Counted from the stretch's first letter, positions 9,853 through 21,852 are shown. The stretch: 64,000 nt of DNA from Tetrapyrgos nigripes (GCA_013368315.1 JAACJM010000017.1:248001-312000); one strand, 5' to 3'. A program made the numbers and translations. Notes: generated by a model not told the origin, from the sequence alone.

Positions 9853-11596
9853 CACCTGCAGACAAGACGATCATTTTCGATGCGAGAGCTCTGAGTGAGA
9901 CCGTGTCGGTAGTAGCCGCGTGGCTTTGCGTGCTCTTCGTCTGGGTAGATGTCGCGTCGCCGGATGCTGCATTGGAGGAGCTGTCTTCAATGAACTCGAC
10001 CCCAACGGCACGTAGGCCACTAGATAAATCGAGAAGTCAGTATTTATAGGCCAAAACTGGTACTAGTAGTAGCGCTATCAAAGTATGACTAGGCTTTCCC
10101 CGAGTCCTACTACGCTAGCAGGCTCCCGGACCAGAGCAAAGACTTACTCGAAAATGACCCGTGCAACGCGGCATCGGTCTCTGACTATCAATTGATTGTT
10201 ATGTTCAAGTTGATTGTAAATATAATGATGAGCGGCATCGGAACGTTTTCCCGTCTTCTGGTCGATATATCTGTTGCATAACGATGCAAAGATGAGTGTG
10301 TTTGGTTAATGATCCACGGAGGCACTGAGAGTACTAGTTGTACGGAAAGACATACTTGTGCCATCTCTAGCGTAGAGGAGATTGACACAGGGGTTCAGCA
10401 TTCATCATAACGAGGCATGCGTATGATCAGCTCGCAGGGTCCAAATCAGCTATTAACAGAACCCGATTGACTCACCCCGTAACCATTACACTCACCAAAA
10501 TCCGCTACGTCATCCAAAAATTCTCTATTCTTGTCATATGCAGCTGCTACAGCCAGATACTCGGCTGAGACGTTAGTTGGGTACCCTCCACCACCGGAAA
10601 TCTTGATAGGGCCAGAATGACCATGTTTGGAGCTGTCCGAGTTGACTTGGTAGGTTTCGGTCTGTTTGAGATCAAGATGCAAATGAAGGAAGGGTCAGAT
10701 CACGGCCATGCATAAACGTAAAGGTTAGTGGCAGCAGGCCAGTAGTACCTTGTTAGCAAGAGGAATCAATTCCTTCGACCCCCAACCAGGGTTTCCAAAC
10801 TTTTCCCAATCATCGTAGTCGGAAGCTGATGCGCGTGTGTACATTTGAACTGTAATTAACGTAGGGGGAGGGTGAGTCGGTCAGTATGTACATGTACTGT
10901 GACTGGCAAGATTCAAGACGGGCCAAGTATCACCGCTTACTTACAATTGACAGCAGATCCACCACCGACGCAATTTCCGACGGGGATAATAGGCTTTCTT
11001 CCGTTCAAAGCGGCGCTTTCTCTCCCGACTTGGAATGAGAGGGCCTGAGCCTGAGGTGACGTCAGGTTGCGGAAGTACCGAGCTGGTTGGACGTGGACGG
11101 GTAGGTCTTTGGTGTGAGGACCGGCTTCCAGAATCTAGAAGTATGCCCAGGAGACTTTGAGTTGAGTACATGAATGTTAATGGGAATGCATATATTATGA
11201 CGCACTAGAATCTTCAGAGAAGGGTCCGCTGCTGCTAGACGACCGGCACAGACACAGGCTGCAGTTCCACCTAGAAGAGCAGTGGGTCAATGCGGGCGAG
11301 TAACTCGTTGCCAGACAGACTTGCCGCCCGCAAAGATGATATCGTACTCAGCTACGTTGGGTTGAATCATGATGGGAAGTCCAATGAAGGGCGACCTACC
11401 AGTATAAATACATGCCAGAGTGGTCTGATTGGGTTAGCAGCAGATAGACTCCTTCCAGATGGCAATGGCAGAAAACTTCGATATAAGATACGAAGAATTA
11501 CGATTTGGAACGTAAAAGAAGTACATGTGAACTTTCAGGATAATCTGGTTCAAAGTTCTTCAAGTAAAGCGATCTTCTAGATGCTCTGATATTATC

Positions 11597-12673
11597 TCAA
11601 ACATCCTCGACGGTCTCGACTGGATGACGTTTCCTCCATTCTGCCAAACCCTTTTCAAAAGCCTGGTTATCCATCCCGTTACGCACAAGACACATTGTTA
11701 CTCCTGTCAACGAACATTTGATATGCAAAATCGACCGATCAGTGTCACGCCGAAAAGACAAAAATATCCGCTCGGCGGATAGATCACATCACTACTACTG
11801 ATATAAGATATATCTGTAAAAAAGTGTGTTTCTGTACGCCTTTCTGCCGAGCGGATATTTTTGTATTTTCAGCGTGTGTGGGCAAAGCACACTCACCTAA
11901 TTGTTCGACCTCCTTATTACGGTGTTCATCGTCAAAGAAGAGCTGCGTAACAAGCCGGTTAGTCTCATTTTGTCGGCGGAGCGAAACAAAGAATACCATT
12001 TCCGAGTAGGGGATGCCAGTCTTCTCGTGCAGCTTTCTAAAATGAGTTATTTTAGATCCTAGTACAGAAAAAGAAGGGATCAGATTGGATGAAATAGTCC
12101 ACAGTCCAGCCTACCGGGGTATATCTCCAACTGGTCGAAAAATTCTATGGCTTTAGTTGGGCCTTCATCACTGTGACTAGCACTAGGAGGAACTAGCAGG
12201 AGATTCAAGGCTTGACGCGCTCTATCCGAGAATTCAGATCTTTACCAAAGAAGATTGGCAGCAAGCTTACAGATTAGGTGCCGACGTACGTGAGGCCGCT
12301 GCAATGGTCACGCCTGCAGCTCGCAAGCGGTGGAGGATTTGAGGGACATGTTTGTAGAAGGCGATAATTTCGTTGTGCCTTTCAATTCCAAGAAATTGAT
12401 GCCAAAAGATCGATGGATGAATGTCAAAGACTCCCTCACCTATCTAATACTTCATTGACTTTGTTCTTATCTCTATGAAGTGGACCTATTTGTGTTGGAA
12501 CGATAGTCTGATAATTCAGATCACGAATTGATCACGAAACTTACCGTCTACATGGGTGTCGATCCATAAATCCCACAAAGTATAGCTGATAGCCATTAGT
12601 AATCTAGTGCTTCGGAGAAGAAACATACTCACTCTAAATCAAAGGCAACTAGTTTCGGAAATCTAGTGGTCAT
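11597..12673 (-). CDS. Magnesium-dependent phosphatase 1-like HAD phosphatase (MDP-1)
   Basis: Small HAD-superfamily phosphatase; MDP-1 members dephosphorylate protein tyrosines and ketosamine sugars (family knowledge). The start MTTRFPKLVAFDL continues across intron 1 as DYTLWDLWIDTHVDG, giving HAD motif I (DxDxT) in the MDP-1 form (FDLDYTLWPFWVDTHV). Further exons give HRLRAAGVTIAAASRTSAP (motif II region), EKTGIPYSEMVFF, FDDEHRNKEVEQLG (motif IV, acidic pair) and, after the last intron, VTMCLVRNGMDNQAFEKGL. The protein ends in ETVEDV. Order and spacing match human MDP-1 but with a longer middle. The last intron (11704-11896, about 193 bp) is much longer than the others because it carries a MITE. 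It shares its upstream region with the divergent alcohol oxidase. Confidence 0.85.
11742..11880. mobile_element. Short MITE inside the last intron of the MDP-1-like gene
   Basis: Two inverted arms of about 37 bp (11742-11778 and 11844-11880) share the core ACAAAAATATCCGCTCGGC with a few mismatches and enclose 65 bp. The same arm recurs at 16782-16821. No clear target duplication. Confidence 0.65.
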
Positions 12674-13134
12674 AGAAGCAGCCAAGTTGATGAGGTCGTG
12701 GTTCGGAGCGAAGAGCCGTAGACGCGCGTCGGAAGCACGTGCGATTCACGCTCCTCTAAAGGTCCGGCCCTAAACTTAGCCCCTGTTGGCTCGCCGCCCG
12801 GTACCTCGCTGAGTCGCTGACTTCCTGGTTCCTTCCGCTCGCCAAGGGTCTCCAAATGCTGTGCTTCCGCCTTGGCCGCCTGGACTTCTGAGGGAAAACA
12901 GCTTATGAGCGGAATACTTATCCCCCGAGCTGGTGAGGTATATGTACATTGCGCCTACACCTATTTTGCTCACAGATACTGTGTCCTCATGGCTCGTGAC
13001 TTTGAATTGGATATCGGCTCAGCCATGTTAGGAAAGCCTACCGATCCTGCGGTCATTTGACCAAGCTAATGTATGCTCTATGTATTTCACCTCCCTTATA
13101 AAGCGGTAGGGAAGATCTCAACCATCATACCATA
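12674..13134. promoter_or_regulatory. Divergent promoter region, MDP-1-like gene and alcohol oxidase 1
   Basis: A 461-bp gap between two divergently starting genes. On the plus side TATAAA at 13097-13102 lies 33 bp before the alcohol oxidase ATG, with a pyrimidine/ACC-rich leader. No comparable box is clear on the minus side. Confidence 0.6.
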
Positions 13135-16036
13135 ATGTCCCACTCGACCGGTAACTACGACCTCATCTTTGCCGGAGGTGAGTTTCGCGTTGTCCATCGA
13201 CTCCCCATGTTCGAATTTAAACGTCGTTGACTGTCTTGCTAGGTGGAACTACCGCGTGCCTCGCTGCCGGTCGACTTGCAGCCGCAGACCCGTCATTGAA
13301 GATCCTGGTATATGTCTTTCCTTTTCGCTATCGACCGTTCCTGATGTGGTGCTTCCTTTTCAGTTACTCGAAGCAGGTCCCCACACTCGGAACATCGACA
13401 CTCACGTCCAACCAGCTCGCTACTTCCGCAATCTCCTCGTGAACGAGACGCTTACCTATCAGTTCGGTAACCCCAGCAAGGCCCTCAATGGACGAGCTCC
13501 GATTGTCCCAACCGGTCGATGCGTTGGGGGTGGATCGGCCGTGAACTGTAAGCTCCTACCATCCAAACTTTCTTCTTTTTTTCTTCTTGTTGGACGACAC
13601 TCTGATTCGTAATGTACTATCTCGACTAACAGTCCAGATGTATACCCGCGCTTCCCCTTCCGATTACGACGACTGGAAGAGTTTTGGCAATCCGGGCTGG
13701 GGTTCTGAAGATTTGATACCCCTTTCTAACAAGGTGCGAACGTCTATCACTTGTTTGACTGTCCGAGTTCAAAGCTTTGAGATAAACAGGCTGAGAACTA
13801 CCAAGTCAACAACAGCACTCGGCATGGACACGATGGTCCCATCAAAGTCTCCCTCGGTGGACTGCCGACGAATATTTCCGCCGATTATCTCAAAGTAGCA
13901 TCTGCGTACGACAAGGACCGGCCTCTTTTTGACGATGTTAGTGATTTTGCAGAAGTGAATGGATATGGGGTGAGCAGTCAAGCATACGCCACGGTTAGCC
14001 AGTTCTGGTTCTGATTTCGACCACCTGCGGCCTTTACAGAGGTGGCACAAATACATTGATCGAGACACGGGAAAGCGTTCTGATACTGCCCATCATCACG
14101 TCTACAACCAAGATCGTACCAATAAGAACCTGGCGGTGAAAGATAGGTCTCGTGTTATACGTGTTATTTTTGAGTGAGTTTTTCGAGTGCTCTTCATCTT
14201 CATCTTCCGAGTAAGAAGCTCAATCCGTCATTCGCAGCGGTAAACGCGCAGTCGGGGTGGAATATGTAGACGATGCAGTCCACCGCAAAGCCGACTCAGC
14301 GACCAGGAAGGATGCGAAAATTCTCCAAGCTTTCGCATCGAAATGCGTGATAGTATCAGGAGGTCTGTTGCTCCATTAGTAATACTGCAGCATAGGCGTA
14401 TCATTGACATGTCGATTTGTCTGTTTCTCTTCAAAAGGTACTTTTGGATCCCCTTCAATCTTGGAGAGGTGAGGAGTAGTTTTTCTGCCAATTTGGAGAG
14501 TGCGCCCAAGTTAACGTCTTCCCTACGTAGATCTGGAATCGGTTCAAAAAAGCTTCTTCAGAGTCTGGATGTTCCTGTGCTGGTGGATTTACCTGGCGTG
14601 GGAGAGAATTACCAAGGTCTGTCGAGCTCAAAGTTATATCTTGCATCAGTGATCTAACGGCCTATACCATCCTTCTGCAGACCACAATCTGGTTTTCACC
14701 GGATATTACGCCCCTGAAAATGCCCATACCATGGACGACATCTTCCGTGGCACTGACGATGAAATCAAACGTGAGCTTCTCTATATGTTTATTACCGTAT
14801 ATCTTCATTAAACTATGTCCCTACACGTAGCATACCTGGAACAATGGATCAAAGACGGTAAAGGCCTAATGGCGCACAATGGAGTCGATGTCGGTATCAA
14901 GCTTCGTCCTAGTACCGACAAGGATTTCAAGCAGCTCGGGGATGAATTTAAGAAGACTTGGGTAGACCTTTACGCCAATGCGCCAGACAAAGCTGTTGTT
15001 TGGAGTGGGTTATTTAATGCGCTTACTGGGTTTGATCCGAATTTGAAGAGGAGGAAGTATTTCTCTGGGGCGTATTTTACGGCGAGTTGCATTTGGTTCT
15101 CTTTATTCTGGTGGTGGACTGATGAGATTATACTATCGCTAGTACTATCCTGTGTCTATCGGTCATGTCCACATCAAAGATGGTCGGGATCCATACGCGC
15201 CTTTGGATTTCGAGGCGGGATTCTTGGATGAGTGAGTCAGCAATTCATTGCTCTCACAATATTGACAAGCTGACCACTGCTCGCGACAAAAGCATTTCCG
15301 ATGTCACAGCTCTACGTTGGGCATACAAACACTCTCGCGAGCTAATCCGTAGAATGGAAACTTACAGAGGCGCAATCCAGAATGGGCACCCCAAATTCCC
15401 CGAAGGCAGCGACGCTGCAGTTAAGGGAGAATGCGACGGTCCTGATCCCCTTGATGCTCCTGAGATCAAGTACACTGAAGAGGACGACAAGGCGATTGAT
15501 GATTGGCATCGGAGTGTGGGTCAGTTGGAACGTCTCTTGAAGTAGCACTGCTTTCTTACTAACTGCGTGTTTTTTTAAGCTGAAACAACTTGGCACTCGG
15601 TGAGTTGCTCGTGCTACATACACACAACTATCTGTGTATCGTCAGTCTGGTTCAACGAGACTATGCTCGTGCTGACCATAGCAAAGCGTCGTTAACTCAT
15701 TCAAATTGTTTCAAGCTTGGAACTTGCGCTATGAAACCCAGGGACCAAAGCGGTGTCGTCGACTCTGCACTGAACGTGTACGGTGTAGAGAATCTCAAGG
15801 TCGCGGACTTGAGTATCGGTAAGTGTCGTCAAGTTTATTTCTTTCAGAGTCCCCGCTGAAGTGGGTCATGTAGCCCCAAGTAATGTCGGATCGAATACGT
15901 ACAATACTGCACTTGTCGTCGGGTGAGTTTCTAATTTTCTGCTTGCACTGATGTATTTGAGCATCAATTGTCTTTTAATTGTAGGGAGAAGACTGCCTTG
16001 ATCTTGGCTCAAGAGCTCGGTATCAAGAGCGTATGA
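13135..16036 (+). CDS. AOX: Alcohol (methanol) oxidase 1, GMC oxidoreductase
   Basis: FAD enzyme oxidising methanol and other short alcohols to aldehydes with release of H2O2 (EC 1.1.3.13). Seventeen exons give 609 residues, close to the usual 650. It opens with the Rossmann motif YDLIFAGGGTTACLAAGRLA and LLEAGP. GMC signature 1 is GRCVGGGSAVNFQM and signature 2 is GTFGSPSILERSGIG. The catalytic His is in ETTWHSLGTCAM, carried on a 20-nt micro-exon (15580-15599), and the catalytic Asn is in SNVGSNTYNTAL. These are features of the alcohol-oxidase subgroup. The C-terminus ends in IKSV, not a typical PTS1 tripeptide. The intron starting at 15082 has a GC donor (GCGAGT). Start chosen 33 bp after a TATAAA, immediately before the Rossmann strand. 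Paired with the tandem copy at 16882. Confidence 0.93.
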
Positions 16037-16881
16037 AATTGAAGAAGACTTGTATTCTACGTTTTGTATATCTATGTGTAGCGATGTTCCCTCACTCTCT
16101 TAGAAGGATCTGAAATAAGAGGACAACTTCGGACGGACATGGCCACTACTAGTATTTACACCAAAGTGTTCAAACTCCAAACCGAGTAAAACGATAACGA
16201 GGAACCATCCACTCGATCGGGTGGGAAGAAGAAGAGAGCCTGACTTCACAGTAATACTTGTTTGCTTCCTATTCTCAACGTACTTTCACCACTGTAACTC
16301 CTGCAGTGTACTATACATAGCTTCTTTCTATACTCTTTCTGTTAACGTGTATTTCTCTTACATCCTCTCTCTGCGGTTCTACTCTGTAACATACTCATTC
16401 ATACATGGAACATGTATCGACAGTCTGCCTAGGGGAGACTAACATACTCATATCTTACCGTTGTAAGTTACTCTTCAAAGTTCAAACAAATCTACATCTT
16501 GACCGTCCATAAGGAGTCGGGGTCCGAATCGGGATCGGCACTAAGGACCATTATAGTAGTCTCGAGAACCAGACTGACGATACACTATTGTGTATGTACC
16601 ATTATAGGGAATCCCAGTACTATAGAGCTCCCCGCGAACGCGCCTCCCCGAGATGTGCCTGTCACATTCGCGTAGGGTTACGAACACGTGTGCGTTACTT
16701 CTTGTCACATACAAAATGACCCTCCTGATCCATGACTGTATTGTACTGATACATCACAACACTTGTCTATCAGTTCACTTTTCCGTCGAGCGGATATTTT
16801 TGTCTTTCTGGCGTCTGCGTGACCAGCTTATCTTCCTGTCCATTTAAAAGGGAAAATGGTTCCAGATTCTATACTATCAAC
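16037..16881. promoter_or_regulatory. Intergenic spacer and promoter of alcohol oxidase 2
   Basis: No gene seen in this 845-bp spacer. It contains a MITE arm (16782-16821) and a TATA-like TTTAAAAG near 16844, both within 100 bp of the alcohol oxidase 2 start. Confidence 0.45.
16782..16821. mobile_element. Solo arm of the 11.7-kb MITE family, in the alcohol oxidase 2 promoter
   Basis: GAGCGGATATTTTTGTCTTT and the flanking bases match the right arm at 11844-11880 (CCGAGCGGATATTTTTGTAT). I find no intact opposite arm upstream, so this is a fragment or decayed copy. Confidence 0.55.
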
Positions 16882-19840
16882 ATGTCAAAGTCAACTACGA
16901 CCGGTGACTACGACCTCATCTTTGCCGGAGGTGAGTTTCGCGTCGTCGACCGATGTCTTATCCTCCTGACTGGTCAACTCACTCTCTCTCTAGGTGGAAC
17001 GGTTGCCTGTCTTACTGCCGGTCGCCTCGCAGCTGTGGACCCATCTTTGAAGATCCTGGTGCGTTTGAATCCGAGTCGTTTGCTTTTCCTGCTCTTTGTT
17101 CTCTCTAGCTAACCTTAAATGACTCTTCGTCTTCAGCTACTCGAAGCCGGTCCTCACATTCGCAACATCGACACTCACGTCCAACCCGCTCGTTACTTTC
17201 GCAATCTCCTCGTGAACGAGACAGTGACTTATCAAATTGGTAATCCCAGCAAGGCTCTCAATGGACGAGCTCCAATCGTTCCAATTGGTCGATGCGTCGG
17301 AGGAGGTTCCGCTGTGAACTGTAAGTTAGGGTTTGCTTCATCCACTGAGATATTTGCCCACTAAGCTTGGCTGCTAACGTCGCGCATTTGATGACAGTCC
17401 AGATGTACACCCGGGCCTCTGCCTCTGATTACGATGACTGGGAGAGGTTTGGCAATCCAGGCTGGGGTTCTAAAGATTTGATACCCCTTTCTAACAAGGT
17501 ATATGCTTTTATTGCTTTTTTGACTATTCTAGACCTAGTAACTCGATCCTTTGAAATGAACAGGCTGAGAACTATCAAGTCAGCGATAGCAATCGACACG
17601 GACACGATGGTCCCATCAAAGTCTCGCTCGGTGGACTACCGACTAATATTTCCGCTGATTATTTGAAGGTAGCAGCTGCGTACGATAAGGACCGTACTCT
17701 CTTTGAGGATGTTAATGATTTTGGGGAGGTCAATGGATATGGGGTGAGTGTCAAACATCACGATCTCTTCTCCAGCCTTTCTTAACTATTCTGATTTCCG
17801 CTTCCCTTCGCAATGTCACTGGCAGAGGTGGCACAAATACATCGACCGAGACACGGGGAAACGTTCTGACACTGCCCATCATTACGTCTACAATCAGGAT
17901 TCTACCAATGAAAATCTAGTGGTGAAAGATAGGTCTCGCGTCGTCCGTGTTATCTTTGAGTGAGTCTTCCAAACAGTATATATTCTCGGCGGAAAGGGAC
18001 CACTAATCCAGATCCGAATTTGACGCAGGGGTAAACGAGCAATTGGAGTTGAATACCTGGACGATGCTGTCAATCGCAAAGCCGATTTGGAGACTAGGAA
18101 GAATGCAAAAGTCATTCAAGCTTTCGCGTCCAAGTGCGTTATAGTATCAGCAGGTTGGTTCTTCCAAACTTGAAGGAACAGTGCAGTAAGAACGTGTCAT
18201 CAATGATCCATATGTTGTCTGCTTTCAAAGGTGCATTCGGCTCTCCTTCGATTTTGGAAAGGTGAGGATCAGCTTCTCCGCTGCGACGCGTGCGCATGAC
18301 CACCCTGTTTATCACATTAGATCAGGCATCGGTTCGCAGAAACTTCTTCAAAGCTTGAATGTTCCTGTTGTTGTGGATCTGCCTGGTGTGGGCCAGAACT
18401 ATCGAGGTTAGTAATCAGCCTTTGGGAGCTTCATGATCTTGGACAAAGTGATGATTCCTACCCTTTGACTCTGTAGACCACAATGTGGTCTTCACGGGAT
18501 ACTATGCTACCGAAAACGCTCATACTATGGACGACATTTTCCGGGGTACTGATGACGAGATCAAACGTGAGTACTCTTAGAATGGATCTTCCGAATACTC
18601 AGAATACATACTTCCTCTTATACTGGCACGACTAGCATACCTCGAACAGTGGATCAAAGACGGTAAAGGCCTCATGGCGCACAACGGACTCGATGTCGGC
18701 ATCAAACTTCGTCCTAGCACTGAAAAGGATTTCAAGCAGCTCGGGGATGAATTCAAGGGGACTTGGGCAGACTTTTACGCCAATGCACCTGATAAAGCTG
18801 TCATTTGGAGCGGATTATTCAACGGGCTGCCTGGGGCGGTTACGGATATGAAGAGGGGGAAGTATTTTGCTGGAGTGTATTTCCTCGTGAGTTCAAGTCG
18901 CATACCTGCTTTTGGTTTTATGGATGGCCCGGATGCTCATGACATTCTGATAGCATTACCCAGTTTCGATCGGTTATGTCCATATCAAGGATGGTCAGGA
19001 CCCATATGCGCCTTTGGATTTCGAAGCTGCATTCTTGGATGAGTGAGCTCTGAACTTATCCTTTGTTCGCCTGAAGTTCCGCTAAATAGTATTCCCTTTG
19101 AAAAGCCCGTCCGACGTCGCAGCTCTGCGTTGGGCATACAAACATACTCGTGAGCTTATACGTAGAATGGAAACTTACAGAGGCGGTATACCGAGTTCCC
19201 ATCCCAAGTTCCCTGAAGGAAGTGACGCTGCAGTCAAAGGGGAATGCGACGGTCCTGATCCTATTGATGCTCCTAATTTCGAGTACACAGAAGAGGATGA
19301 CAAGGCGATTGACGATTATCATCGTAATATTGGTCAGTAGCAATCAAGTGCTTCTCCAAGGTGGTTTTACTCATTAGTACATCGTTTTTGTTAGTTGAGA
19401 CTACTTGGCACTCTGTAAGTCATTCCTGCAAGTTGAGCACATATGACGGATTCTGAAATCAACTTGATGCTTTCTGCAAGCTTGGGACTTGCCCCATGAA
19501 GCCAAGGGACCAGAACGGCGTCGTTGATTCTTTACTGAACGTTTACGGTGTACAGAACCTCAAGGTTGCAGACATGAGTATCGGTATGGGTTCCGTTTTC
19601 TTCCTAGGTATCTGAACGGCCGTTAAGGATCATTTTTGAATGTATATGTAGCCCCAAGCAATGTCGGAGCGAACACATACAATACTGCCCTTATCATCGG
19701 GTGAGTGTTATCCCTCTAATAAACTCCTTTCTTTTTTCTTGTTGAACCTTCGAGGCAAATCTATGATGCTGATTGTTGGAAATTACAGAGAGAAGCTTAC
19801 TCTGATTCTTACTCAAGAGCTCGGTGTGAAGGGGGTATAA
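16882..19840 (+). CDS. AOX: Alcohol (methanol) oxidase 2, GMC oxidoreductase
   Basis: Tandem paralogue of the gene at 13135 with the same enzyme role. All 17 exons were traced (first 16882-16930, last 19789-19840). Every internal exon has exactly the same length as in copy 1; only exon 1 is 6 nt longer, giving 611 residues. It carries GRCVGGGSAVNFQM, GAFGSPSILERSGIG, ETTWHSLGTCPM on a 20-nt exon (19395-19414) and SNVGANTYNTAL. The intron that uses a GC donor in copy 1 uses GT here. C-terminus VKGV. The motif Ala in CAM is Pro (CPM) in this copy. Intact, with no frameshift or stop seen. Confidence 0.93.
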
Positions 19841-20269
19841 ATACTCGAGCTGTGAGCGGACCCGCCAGCTTGTAAATCTATGTAGTAGTGTTGATGCATG
19901 ATGTTTGGGAGTTGTATTTCCTGTTCACCGGGTGATATATCCACCGCTTAATGGATAACTTTGTCTCTCAATCTGCCTTCAGCGTTACACGCGTCCCAAA
20001 CCGGGATGGCATCGGTATTTCTCGGATGCTGCAACGCTCACATGATAACCCAAATAAGGAAGGAGTCTCACATAGCCTCAGAGTGACATCCGTGTCGCTG
20101 GCACCCATCGGAAAATGCTCTCATTGGAGTCAGCGCTGACGTCGAAGAACTCTGATGGACTAGTCTTCTTCCCGATTTCTTTAAAAAGGCTGCTTTAGAA
20201 CGATGGGAGAACTGCAATTCTCCCCAATTTTGTTCTTTCTTCTCTACTGCACCTCGAACTGTGTCAATC
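19841..20269. promoter_or_regulatory. Promoter region of formate dehydrogenase
   Basis: Contains a TATA-like TTTAAAAAGG near 20180 about 90 bp before the start. No gene seen. Confidence 0.4.
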
Positions 20270-21852
20270 ATGAAGGTCCTTGCTATCTTATACAATGGCT
20301 TTAAAGCTGCCCAACAGGAGCCTCGATTACTTGGCACGGTCGAGAACAAGGTACGTGTGTTAAAGTCTGTTGGGTTGATGTCTTGCTCATGTATGTCATG
20401 GTTTAGCTCGGTCTTGAGAAATGGCTAACCTCCAAGGGCCATGAGCTAGTCGGTACGTCTTCTTCAATATCTATCTTGCTAATGTGGTCTGACTGATGGC
20501 TTGCACAGTGAGTGAAGACGCGTAGTTTGGGCATTAGCTTTTGTAACAAGCGATATCCAGGTGACTAGCAGCAAGGAAGGACCTGAAAGCGACTTCCAAA
20601 AACACATCACTGATGTGAGAGACTCTCGATCGCTCCAGCTTCATGCATGACGCTGAAATCCCCCTTTCTCTCAGGCTGAAGTTCTCATTACCACTCCGTT
20701 CCACCCCGGGTATTTGACTTCTACGATCATGGAGAAAGTATGTCATTGTCCTCATGATAATGCTTGCTAATACAGGATTTTCTCTCCCTTCAGGCCAAGA
20801 ACCTCAAGCTCTGTATCACCGCTGGAGTTGGTTCGGACCACATCGACCTCGACGCCGCTGTTGACCACAAAATCCAAGTCCTTGAAGTGTCTGGATCCAA
20901 CGTCACTTCAGTCGCCGAACATGTCGTTATGAGTATCCTCAACCTCGTACGAAACTTTGTGCCTGCACATGAGGTGCGTTACCCGTTTGTTCATATTCTG
21001 TGCCCGTTATCCTGATCTTCTCATTTTCATCCAGATGATCGAAAGGGGAGACTGGCAGGTCTCTGACATTGCACGAAACGCGTTTGACCTGGAAGGCAAA
21101 GTAGTTGGAACTATCGGTGCTGGTCGTATTGGTTACCGTGTGCTCCAACGTTTGATGCCTTTTGACTGCAAAGAGCTTCTGTATTACGACTATGCCCCTC
21201 TTCCTGCAAACTTGGCATCTGCAATCATCGCAAAACGTGTTGATGACTTGGAGGTGCATATACATTCACCTCTAAATGTTCTCATGGTCTTAACAGCAAA
21301 CTTTTCTAGGACTTTGTCTCTCGATGTGATGTCGTCACTGTCAACTGCCCTTTGCACGAAGGGACGCGTGGATTGGTCAACGATAAGTTACTCTCCAAGT
21401 TCAAACCCGGTGCATGGTTGGTTAACACAGCTCGTGGTGCCATTTGTGACGCCGATGCCGTTAAGCGTGCTTTGGAAAGTGGCAAGTTAAATGGGTATGC
21501 TGGTGAGTAACAGTGTTCGGTGTTCTCGCGATTTGACTGACCGTCTTGGTTTGATAAGGTGATGTCTGGAACGTCCAGCCTGCGCCCAAAGACCACCCTT
21601 GGCGTACTATGAAGAATCCTTTGGGTGGAGGAAACGGTATGACGCCCCACTATTCTGGTACAACTCTCGATGCCCAAGCGCGTTATGCCGCTGGGACTAA
21701 GAGTATCCTGGAGAACTACTTGGAGGGTAAGGCACAGGAGCCTCAGAATGTTATCGTTGGCTTGGGCAAGTACGAGACCAAGGCTTGTAAGTGTGATTTT
21801 TCTGTTACTCAGTTTTGTACGCTGATAGGATTTTTCAGATGGCCAACGTTGA
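20270..21852 (+). CDS. FDH1: NAD-dependent formate dehydrogenase
   Basis: Oxidises formate to CO2 with NAD+, the last step of methanol dissimilation; cytosolic in fungi. D-2-hydroxyacid dehydrogenase family. It starts [32 protein letters not shown] and [17 protein letters not shown] follow. The NAD-binding [24 protein letters not shown] and [15 protein letters not shown] (catalytic Arg region) come next, then [19 protein letters not shown] (the FDH-specific Gln-Pro/His region) and the conserved end ETKAYGQR, which needs the last intron (AAGGCTT/GTAAGT ... AG/ATGGCC). About 360 residues. The exon 2/exon 3 junction near 20450-20570 is ambiguous (see findings). Neighbouring alcohol oxidases fit a methanol pathway. 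Its last exon was duplicated downstream at about 23350. Confidence 0.9.

Larger units (their letters stand above)
5636..11370 (-). pseudogene. AOX: Third alcohol oxidase (GMC) paralogue, interrupted by two transposon insertions
   Basis: Inverted paralogue of the two plus-strand alcohol oxidases. All segments are present: start 11368-11370, then exons at 11325-11370, 11206-11270, 10945-11134, 10749-10849, 10476-10661, 10356-10366 plus 10148-10270, 9843-10019, 9078-9095, 8915-9000, 8750-8839, 8400-8671, 8278-8318, 6430-6474, 6122-6345 and four more down to the stop at 5636-5638. The GMC signature GNCVGGGSAVN and the catalytic His (TAWHALGTCAM) are present, as is the active-site Asn region (PSNVGANTYNTAL). 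Exon 8 is split by a 737-bp TIR element and exon 12 by a 1795-bp element. Counting each target duplication once, exon lengths still add up to a whole number of codons (633). No other disabling change was seen, so the inactivation looks recent. First intron has a GC donor. Confidence 0.85.
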
